From positions 6,158,161 through 6,222,160 of the forward strand of contig CM022670.1 of NCBI GenBank assembly GCA_012295275.1: a stretch of 64,000 nucleotides of DNA, read 5' to 3'. Below the pieces are notes generated by a model. That model was not told the origin of the DNA. It did not search any database and saw nothing but the letters and a program-made list of their open reading frames with translations. The translations under genes were made by a program, and so were the position numbers. This DNA is from Chrysomallon squamiferum (lineage: Eukaryota > Mollusca > Gastropoda > Neomphalida > Peltospiridae). Below, piece after piece: positions 35,397 to 47,200 of the stretch; positions within the stretch are counted from its first letter, which is position 1, and every line of letters starts with the position of its first letter.

Positions 35397-38300
35397 CTGA
35401 AATTCAAAAAAAAAAGGGGGAAATAAAAAAAAAGAAAGAAAAAAAGAATCTCAAAACTGCTTAGTATGTTCATAAAACCTTTTAAAAACTACACTTCAAT
35501 ATCAATACATGTTGACAAGCACATAAAAAATAATTTAACAGTTTTAATTTAGAAAAGAAAATGTAAGTAACAAATGTGAAAAAGACTGATGCTATAAATG
35601 ACAATTCTTCAGGTAAAAGTTAAAGAAACAACAAATAGCAAAATGATTGACTTTACCTGCATCTCAATCATCTTTTCTCTGTATTTCTCTTTGGCATCTT
35701 TAAACATGTCTGTCTGTAAGTCTTTCCGAGTTGTACGTATCTGTCCTTCATACCCTTCTTGTCTCCCTATAGCTATGTTCCTCTATAATATATATAAAAC
35801 ATGAGTGAAGGTTGCTGTGTGTTTGAGTAGGAGTGTATGTGTGTTTCTGTTTACGTATGTATGTATATGTTAAACAATACAGATAATCAGACAAAAAAAA
35901 AAAAAAAAAAAAAAGATATATAAATGTACATATATACAAGCATTTAGTAAAATCTTAAGACAAAAGACCCTGTAGCACTGTTCAGATTTTTATTTTATAT
36001 ATATATATATATATATGTATGTATATATGTTGATAACAAATATGTATAATATGTAACTTTATATGTCTGTATGTGTGTGTTTAAAATTCAGTTTTATCAA
36101 GACTTGCTTCTTTCTGAAGTTTGCCAGAGTTTTCCAACAGCTTTCGTCTTTCCCGTTCTAGATTATTGACATCAAATCCAGCCAGCTGTTGTTGTAGTTG
36201 TTCTTTCTCAACTTGTAAACTCTTCACATCTTTCTCCTTCTTCCTCAACTGATCAATGTCATTCAGTTCTCGCTGATGGATCTAAGACAGACAAAGAGAC
36301 AGACAGATATGTTGTTACTGATCAAACAAACATTTAAATCAAACTTTCATTATAAACAATTATTATATTTTTTTACACAGAATAAATTTTCTTTCAAAAG
36401 CAGTAAACAACAACAGTGTGGATTATACTTGTCTATATTTGATCCTGTCTGTAAATATTTACTGTAAATGTAAATTTAACTGGTAATACATAATAAACAA
36501 GCCTGTATATAACAGTCACCTGCTGATAAATAATATAAAACATGTATATAAAAGTCACCTTAACATAAATAAAGAAACCTGCATATAACAATCACCTCCC
36601 GTTAAATAAAAACAATCTGTATATAACAGTCACCTGTTGATTGGCTAACTCTTTATTCAGACTGTTTATTTTTCCAGTTATCTCCCCACATTGTTGCTCT
36701 TTTTCTGCTAATTCTGACATCAGAGTCTTCTGTCTGTCCTTGCTTCTGTTGAGACGCTCTGCTTTTCCTGACTGGTCATAACTTTACACAAGTATTAACA
36801 AACAATTATTAATTAGTTATTTTGTAATGTATATTTTTTAAAATTTAAACTCAAAAATCTAATATGAATGTAAATAATCAACCAACTTTTTAATATTTAA
36901 ACACAATGACTCTATCTCAATACAAGACGCTGCAAAATAAAATGGTTTCTCAAACACTGTATGATCATGTTTGATGTGTAATAATAACTGACAATTTTTT
37001 TTTTATTGAATTGTCAGTAAACTAACTTGTTCAATTATTGAATCTTTTTAAATGTTACAGATATAACAACAACAAATAACAAATAACAATAACAACAGTA
37101 ATAATAATAATAATAAATACAATAAAAATAATAATAATAAATACAATAAAATAATTTAAAAAAATAATAATAAATGATAATAACAATTAATAATAATAAT
37201 AATAGTTATAAGAATAATAAATACAATAACAGTAATAATAATAACAATAATAATAAAAATAATAAATACAATAACAATAATAACAACAACAACAATAATA
37301 ATAATAACAATAACAATAATAATGATAATAATAAATATAACAACAACAACAACAATAATAATTTAATTAGTTAAAAAATAACTTACTGTTTGATGTTCTG
37401 GTTCACAATTTTGACATCATTTCCATTTCCTCGGACAAGTTCTTCCTGTAAAATAAACTCAAATTGTTAACTTGACTTCAGTTATTTACTGACACAGCTG
37501 ATAGTGACCTTTCAGAAAACCACAGCAAATAATCTTCTTTGTATTATTTGATCATGTAATAAAAACTATTGTAATTTTGTCATCACTTTTATATTCTTTG
37601 TATATTTCATTGATTCATACAAATATTATAATTTCTCTTTTTACCTCTTCTTTTGCCTCGTCAATCTTTTCCTCTTTTTCTTTTGTAATTTTATTTTTTT
37701 CAGTTTTCTCCTTAGCGATCTGGCTCTGAAACACAAACATGATACACATGATAACAACTACACTAGACAGGAAACGTTAAGTTGACAGAAGCGAGCTTGT
37801 AGTGGATGTTATAGTCATCTGACAAAAATTCAAATAAAATCTGATTAATAAAAAAAAATAAAACAGCAAAGAAATAACAAATAAAAATAAGAAAATAAAA
37901 ATAACAAGAACAAGTGTTTGATGATTATAAAATGAATTAATTTTAACTCTCTAAGCTTGATGTGACAGTATCATGAAAAGACTATTCTCTAATTTACTAT
38001 TTTTAACTGGAACCTTTTTAATGTGTGTGACTATAAAAGTAAAATAAAATATACAAAGTACTTACCTCAAGTGGCTCCAGTTCTTTTTCAGTCTCCTGGA
38101 AAAAAAAAAAAAAAAAAAAAAAAATTCAGACACTGTTAAATTAAACAGCAGACATTTTGTTTTTTCTATCAAGTTAATTAATGACTGATGCTGAGTCACC
38201 ATGTAAAAACAATGTGTAGTTATTCAGAATGTAGTAAACATGTTTTTATAATACACGTTTCACAGATCCCTACAGGCTACTATTTCATTATGTTATCTCA

Positions 38301-41300
38301 GTCAATATATTTCTTGAAATTTCACCAAATAGAAAAAAAAGAAAAGAAAAAAAAAGAAAAATAAACAACAAATCATCAACAAAACAAAAAAAAAATGAAA
38401 AAAAGACACTAATATATTATTAATTTAGAAAAATTTTAAATTTAAAAAACATTTAGTAAAAAACTGATTTTTATATTTTGAAATTAAAAAAACAAGCAAA
38501 CTTCAGGTAAAACTGTGACATCTCACCTCAATCTCTGATCTGAGAGCAGAGTTTTCACTGGCGAGGGTTGTTTTAGTTTCCTCCAGTTTCGTCTTCTCCT
38601 GCAGCTCACCCTCTATCTTCAACTTCTCTTCTTTCAGGTCACTGACCTTAATTCTCAGTTGCTGGACCCTGTCCTGATGGTCAGTCAATCTCTGGCGGTA
38701 ACGGTCAAGCTGTTTACTCAGTGTGTCACTAAAAATAACAATGATTAAACCAACATTAATGAGTAACACTAGATTTTTAATACTAATAGTTTTTATATAT
38801 TAGTAGTATATAAACTGTGTAACTGTGCCATAGTGAATGTATGCTTATGGCTGTCCATGTGGATATATTAGGGAATTAAAATAAATATACACATATGAAT
38901 GTAAGTAAGAATAATGTGGATACTATTTAGATTTGATCTACAACTATTTCTGTGTGTATGTGTCAAATATGTGTGTGTACTGTGAAGTTCTACATGTATA
39001 TGTGTAACACACAAGTAAGTAAATATAAAAGTAAATATAACAGATTTGTCTTACAGCTTTAGCTGAATGTCGTCTTTTTCTTGTATAACAATTTCTAAAG
39101 TTCTTTCAGAATCTAAAATTTAAAAAACGAAATTTTAAAATCATTTAAGATATTTTAACCTGAAACACGATGACCACAGTAAAATGATGGTCACCTATAA
39201 TGAATAACAAGTGACCTATGAATAGGAGAACATGAGATGTATGGAACTATTATTAAGAACTGATAATAAGATGACACAAGTGATAGTTGACTGAGCTGAT
39301 TTATGATAAAATGAAAAACATTTTACAGGTTTAATTTAACTGAATATTCACAAACATGGACACATTAAATGTTTTGACATGTCTGGCTGGGGAACAGGAC
39401 ATTTAAATAATAAATTTTAGAATTTATTTTGAAAAATGTTTTGTATATAATAAGCATATAATATCTGTAATAGATATAATTTTTTATTTTTTATTTTTTT
39501 AATTAAAAAACCCACAAAAAACCTAATGAAAAAACCCCCAAAATCCCCACCAAAACAAACAAAATAAAAGAATAAATATAATGAATAAAATATCTGTTTA
39601 TTTTAAAATGAAAAAGTTAATTAAGAAAAAAACACAGAAAGAGTAAAGGACCTGATACAGGTAAAAGTTCCTGCTGAGTGGAAATCTTCTTGTCAAGTTC
39701 TCTGATCTCTCCGCAGAATCTGTCCATGAGCACAATGTCCAAGTGTAAGCTTTTAGCCATCTGTGAATTCTTGTACTTTGTCTGATACTCCTCATCTTTC
39801 TACATAAACAAAAAATATCTTTAAAAATATCACGAAATTGCAGTATAATAAAAATGGAAACACAACAGTAATAATCCTAAGTATAGTAAATAATAATTAT
39901 GCGTGTATTTTATATAAAACAAAGTGAAAATGTAAAACAAATAAAAAATAAATAATAAATAATAAAATAAAAATTACTGGTACAATTTTTAAAAGGATAC
40001 GTTATCTAGAAGGGTGCATGTTGGTTTACAAACATTAAAATTATTGATGTGTATGACATATATAAATATCAAATAATAATAACTGAACTGCACTGGTTCT
40101 ATTTTAAAGTTAGTTTCATAAGAACATCCACAAAATTAATTTCACAGATTTTTGCCTACATAACTGAAGCAAAACAGAAGTAACTGCAACAAATTTTACA
40201 AACGTTTTCAATTGATTGTTTCAGAGTCTGAATTTCACTTGTCACTTGCTGATATTTCTTTCTCAGGTTTGGTAATTCAGTGTCCTGCAGTATGGCTATC
40301 TGGAAATTAAAAAAAAAAAAAAATAATAATAATAATTTGATAACACAGATAGGTTTCAGTTAATGCAAATCATTGTCTAACTAGAAAAATTAAAAGTACA
40401 ATGATGTCTGTCTGTTTGTTTCTCTGTCATCTTCTCAGTAAGTTACTATACAAAAATAATACATTTTAAATAAAACAATTTCACTGTTCTAATTCACAAC
40501 ATTTTGAGAATGGGAATCTGAAAAACAATGACAATGATATTAAAATTTAAAAACATTTAAAAAACAAAAAAAACAATATAAAATAATAATAATAAAATGA
40601 ATCAATGCAAAACACAAAAAAAAAAGAAAGAAAGAAGAAAACACTTAAGAAAGGCACACTTAATAGTAAATTGATCTTCCACTGATAAGATTTGAACTCA
40701 GAACCTTATTTGAGAGTCTTACCAAACATATAAGAATGAAAGTCATGGTTAGAGTCTAACAACAGCTAATATTTTTCTGAAGTCCTGTGATCTACTGTGT
40801 CAGATAAAATATTTATCACTCACATTTTTTTTCACTGGTTTAAGTTCCATCATTTTGTCATATTTTGTTTTGGACTCATTCAGTTCCATGTGAGCTTTTT
40901 CCAGCTGGGTTGGAACCAGTTGCAACTTTTGTTTCAACTGAAAAACATCAAAAAATAAAACAGATGTGTAAACAACAAATTAACTTTTTATCTTCACAAT
41001 TTGCACTTCCTGTTTAAATTAACAAGGAAACAATTAAACTTTGATGAATGGTTTTACATTGTAAAACAAAATTTAAAAAAAGGACAAAATCATAAGTCTA
41101 TTGCTTTAACAAAACACTGAATTTAACGTCAAATGTAGCATATTAATGATAAAAATATACAACTTTTAAACTGGTTTTTTTTCCAAGATATTTAAGCTTA
41201 AAGGGGAGAAGAGAGATATAATTAACAGTTAAAAGAGAAAACACACAACAGTTTTACCTCTAGGATGAGTTCTCTCACTTCCTGGTCATCGTTGAAACCT

Positions 41301-44184
41301 CGGTGACAGAGAGGACAAAAAGGTTTTTCTTTTTCCAAATCTTTGACGTACTTCTTGAAGAAGTGTTCAGCTCCCATCAGAGACCCCTTAGTACTGAAAC
41401 AGTAAAAACTTTAAACAGAAAATGTGGACAGATGTTATTCTAGTAATTGTATTAGAAGTGAAATAACAAGAGAAATTCAGTGTAGACAGACGTTAATTTA
41501 GTATTTTTATCAGTAGTGGGATGCAGGACCAAGCCTTGTTGGTAGATCTGTGTTATTTTTTTATCAACCAATCATCATTATTTATAACAAAGTATTAGAA
41601 TAAAGTGAAGAACATTTAAGAACTGACAGTCAAGTTTTGTGACAATGCCAGAAGAAACTGTACAAAAGTCTTACTTCATGGCAAAATAAAAAAAATAAAA
41701 AAAATGACAGCAGAGAAACATTTTTAACTGTACTCTTTGCTTGTTACACTTCATTATTACTTAAAATAGGACAAAACAAAATTAAAATAAAATATAAAAA
41801 AATACAAAATTAAAGTAAATATAAAGAAAAAATGAAATAAAGTAAATAAAAATTAAAATAAATAAAAGATTTTTGTTATTAAAGAAGACAAAATTATTTT
41901 AAAATCTCACTCTTGTGCTTGGTTCAGTTTTATTTCGACTGTTGTCAACTCTGTGTCGAAACTTTCGCTGTCGCAAACATTGTTTAAACTTTCCTCCATT
42001 TCTGAAAAAATAAATAACAGAATTATGTTTGATATTTAAATTATTATATATGTGTTTTATTTGTTAATGAAATAAATTTAAAAAAAAGTGTAAAAAGTAA
42101 AAAAAGCTTACCTCTCAGTTTTCTTTCATAACTTTTAATTTGTTCACTGAAAATAATAGATTTATAAAAATAAAATATTAAATAATGTATGCAAAACAAT
42201 AGTGAAGAAAAAAAGAAAATTGAATAATTAAAGCTTAGCTGTCTTCTTTCTCTTTAAATACTAAATAACATACATTTCTATTCTCCACTTAGAGCTAATA
42301 AATAAATAAATAAATAAAAATAAATACATACACACACAAACACACAGAGGAAATAACTGATTACTATTTCAAGATATCAATTTTATCCTGCAAAGGTGAG
42401 AATGCCTATTTGCAGCAAAGCTCTTCTGAGCTCCATTTGACAACAATGGTAATAAACTTATATCATACCTAAGCATACTTTTTTCTTGTTCCTTAGCTGA
42501 ACACTTTTCTTTTAACTTCTGCAGTTCAGTGGAACACGCATTCACCTGCACATGCTGTTGTCTACAACAGACAATGTTGTACTGTGACTACACTAATAAA
42601 TACTAGCAACATGTTTTTAAAACAGATTTTTTGTAATATTTTCCTACAAATCAAACTTGTAAAAAGAAACTGTAATTTTCTTTCAGGATTGATATTTGTG
42701 CTGACATTAATTTTGTGTTGATATTTGTGTTGTTATTTGTACAAATACATCTCTAGATATTTGTATTGGTACTTGTGTTGATATTGGTGTTGTTATTTGT
42801 ATCCAGTATTATTTCTGATCAGTTGGTGTTAATGACTTACAATTTTTGGATGGTTTTAGTGTGTACACACTTTATTTCATGCATTCAGATAAGGAAATCT
42901 TAACCTATAGATTGGCTTATAGGCCACATTTGTGTTTGAATATTTGATTTCTGTACATCTATGTTAATTTAGAAACATCTGAAGTCCAAAGCATTAATAT
43001 GTTACAACAGATAGGTTAATATGGTATAAGAAAAAGGGTTCGTATGATACAAGACAAATGGTTAATATGGTTTAAGAAAAAGGGTTTATATGGTATAAGG
43101 AAATAAGAGTTAATATGGTATAAGAAAATAAGAGTTAATATGGGATAAGAAAATAAGGTTTAATATGGTACAAGAAAAAGGGTGAATATGCACAAGATAA
43201 AGAGTTAATATGATATATTCACCCCATGTATTCCTCTATCTTTCCTCGTATGTTGTGTTCTGGCATGTGACCTAACAAGTAGGTTATTGTGTCTTCATGT
43301 TTAGCTTTTCTGAAATCAGAAATTTTACCACTGATATATTTTTACAGACAGGAGTCAGACAGTCGCAAATGTGAGAGCTCTACAAGTACAAAATGTTTTG
43401 ATCTGAAAAAGTAACTGCTATGGTGTTCTGGACGTAAACATATTATTTGATAAGCAAGGAGAAACAAGTACAAAATGATATCAACAGTATGTTCAAAATA
43501 ATAGCCTCTTTGTATCTCTTATGACTTGTTATCTCAATGTCAAGTTTAATTATTAACAAAAATATGTGTGTTTGTGTTCTATGTGCATATGTACAAGTGT
43601 GCATATATCTTAACAACAAACCACACAAGCAAGCAAATAAAGTTTTTGAAACTTTCCATCTCTATCATCACAGGTATTCATTATTTATATTTAAATCTTT
43701 CACATGTACAGCAGTCAAAAATTTCAAAGTTAACAACCATTTTTCTTCTAAATGTAAACTGATATATATCTAAAATAAAATGAGACACAATTACTAAAAC
43801 TATTTTTTTTTTATAGTACTTTTTTTACTGCACAAAGGAGAAGAGAAGAAATTGTTGAAAAAAAACCCGAAACTTACAAACGTTCAACGTTCTCACTCTT
43901 AGAAAGTTTATCTTTCTTGAGCATGTCAAGCTCAGTTTGAGCATTCGACTGTCGATGTAACTGATTCAGTTCAGAGCTGGAAATTAATTAAAACTGTATA
44001 TAATCTCTTAAAATTAGCAAAATAAATGAATAAATAAACATGGAAATAATTAAAATTGTCTAAAAACTCTCATAATTGACAAAATAAATATACAATAAAA
44101 AAAAAAAAATATAAATAAATAAATAAAAGTTAAAAAAATAAATAATAAAAAAAAATAATAAAAAAATAATAATAAAATTAAAAT

Positions 44185-44217
<33 letters not shown>

Positions 44218-47200
44218 GAAATTTTCCCAATTATGAAAGTAAGGATATATGAACAAAAAAAAAAAAAAAAAAAAAAAAATAATACTTTTTTAAATTTTTT
44301 TTTTATAGCTCAGTAAAAAACATTCATAATTAGTTAAATAAATATGTAATAAAAAAAAAAAAAAAAAAAAAAATAATAATGAAAAAATAAATAAATTAGT
44401 CAATTTAATTTCAAGATGTACTTTGTTATCTTTCATGTAGAACCAATAAAAAACTGAAAATAGTAAAAAAAAAAAGAAAGTTACTTGAGATCACTCAGAG
44501 TGTTTTCAAGATGTCTTTTCTCTTTGTCTTTTTCTGTGATTTCTTTCTTAATCTCCTCTGTGTTCACTGACCTCTCAGTTTTCTCTAAATCATCAACCTA
44601 AAACAGTGTTTTAACACTTTCATCAATTCTAACATATACAGTATGTATATATGCATTTAGGAATTAACATCCTGCTGTCTTATGTACGTCTGATTAGACT
44701 CTGCACACAGACAACATGCAGGAACAAACTGGCGCAGGAGGAAGAAGTCCAATCACGACCTAACAAAATCCCATCAGATGCCCCTGAGAAACACTCAAAT
44801 GTATGGCAGCCATTTTCCTGCACTCCAGTGGTGGTAGATACCACTTGAACACCAAGACATCTTTAAAAAAGATAGCTCAGTAATCACTTCCTAGATACAG
44901 TGATAAAGTTCACGTGTGTATTTTTGTCTAAAATATTACATGAAAATCAGACAAATAGAGATGAATTTATTTAACTTGGTTAAACAAAATATAAATTATA
45001 TTAAAAAATTAAAGGAAACAAAATGTCACCCTTCCTTAAAAAAATAAAACAAAAAGAAAAAATATTAACAAATACAAAAGCAAATAAATTACAAAAAAGA
45101 AAAAATATTTTAGAGTGATAAAAAAGTTTTCCCCAAAGCCCAAGCAAGGAACAAATATTTATAAAATAAAAAAGAACACTGTAAAGTTAAAACACTTACA
45201 GTGTGTTTGAGATCCTGGTTAACATTATCAAATCTTCTCACTGAACTTTTCATCCTACTCAACTTCTGATTAATATTATATATCTCAGAACTGTTCTTTT
45301 TCTGAAAACACAAATATAAAAAATTTATATCATAATTTCTGTTAGATATATTTTAAAAATCTTAGTTTAATTGCCTTTAGATTAATAACAGAAATGAAAT
45401 GTGCCTAATTTTTTTTTCTAAAATTTAAATTTGGTTTAAAAAACAAACTGAAAAAAAAACAAAAAACTTCATTACCAAGTATGTTTATAAATAAATTCCA
45501 TTACAAATATCCTCCTAAAGCCAGACAGTTGAATTAAACAAAGAAAGAAATATTTTTCAAATTAGAATATATTTTTATTATCTGCGAGTTTCTTTTTCAG
45601 GAATTTATTAAAATGTTTCTTTGCAATATCAAAACAACAAACTAATTATATTTACTGTGACTGGGTTAACAAAATTTCAAATACAAAGATGATGACACAC
45701 TGTGTGATTAAATAAAAAGTGTTTAACAACACTCTACATACCATGTTGTCTTTCTTCATGTCTATTTTCTGTTTTAGTTTTGTATTACTTTCTTGTAGCT
45801 CTTCTATTTTCCTCTGAATTATTGATTCCTTCTTCTCATACTTTACCTTAAAAAAAAAAAAAAATATATATGTAGCAAAAAACCAACAATAAAAATAAAT
45901 AAATACTATGAAAACAAGAACAATCAATCAATAAATCAAATTTACACCAACAATTTTAATAAGTATTTTCTTATACTAATAACAGTGATGGATTACAAAT
46001 TTAATAGGAAAAAACCCAGAAAGAAAATGCCTTCTTAATTTAAAAAAACTCAATTAAAACAAACTGAAAACTGACTATATTCTATTGATAATATTAATCA
46101 GGGGTCTTTTTGTTCTGTTCTGTTTTTAGCTATTTACAATTATTTTTAATCTGTTAATTTAAAAAGTGTCGGACATTTTAAAATCAGCAACATGTAATAT
46201 TTTGAAGTAGTGCAATACCTTCAGATCTTTCGTATTGTTTGACAAAGTCTCCAATTTGTTTTTCATGTTTACAAAAAACCTTCTGTATTTATCTGGTGTT
46301 ATCTCACCTGTGTCCAGTCCTGAAAATTTTTTTTTTTATTACTAATTTATAAAAATAGAAATCTGAGAGGAAATCAACTGTTGACATGAACTGTAGGTTT
46401 CATTAAAGAGTAGCAGTGTATTTGAAATAGCAAAATCATCTTAATGTTTTATGCTGTATAATGTAAACAATTACTAGCCATTCTAACTTTAATGTAAACA
46501 GTTACTAGCCATTTCTAAGTTTATTGTAAACAATTACAAACCTTCAAACTGGTATTCTGTAGCCAGTTTGTGAATCTTGTCATCTCTTTTCTTCACACTG
46601 TTATCACGATTCTGAAACAAGAAAAAACAGAGAATAAATATACTGCACTTCAGTCATTTTTCTTTCAAAATAAAAAAAGAAAAATAGTCCTTCATAAAAA
46701 TTAATACATTTGTTTACAACTCAAACTTTGTGAATTTCATTTGTAAAAAAAATTTGTTTAACTCTAAATTGTTTACAGACTTCATTTAGAACATAACTTT
46801 AAAACAGACTTCATTTACATAACTCTAAATTTTTACAGACTTCACTTGTAACATAACTCCAAAAACTTCATTTTAACATAACTCCAAAATTGTTTACAGA
46901 CTTCATTTATTACATAACTCCAAACTGTTTTGTAACATAACTCCAAACTGTTTACAGACCTCTGCTTCCTGTTGAAGTTTTCCTACTTCGAGTAAAAGTT
47001 GAGTCCTTTCATTTTCTAATTGCTCCAACTCGCAGGTCAAGTCTTCCTTTTGCTTTTCTAACTGTAAACACAAAAACAAAGACTAGTTAACTGTCAACAG
47101 ATTCAACCTCATAAATAAATCCAACTCTAAAATAACAGTTCAGTACACTTTAACACTAATGGCTGCTTGGTAGATTTTTAATAATGATAATAATATAAAA

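Noticed and set aside
36100-36108. GT donor (caa|gtcttg) for RAD50 exon 32
   Set aside because: Phase 1 does not match exon 33; the GC donor four bases earlier gives a gap-free alignment.
37174-37374. Poly-Asn open frame
   Set aside because: It translates an AAT/AAC repeat inside a RAD50 intron.
42540-42561. Alternative acceptor (cag|gtgaat) for RAD50 exon 19
   Set aside because: The upstream exon ends in phase 2, and only the acceptor directly before 42561 keeps the frame.
44651-44848. 65-codon open frame on the + strand inside RAD50 intron 16
   Set aside because: GC content is slightly raised and the peptide looks protein-like, but no family was recognised and it lies antisense within an intron; possibly a transposon fragment.
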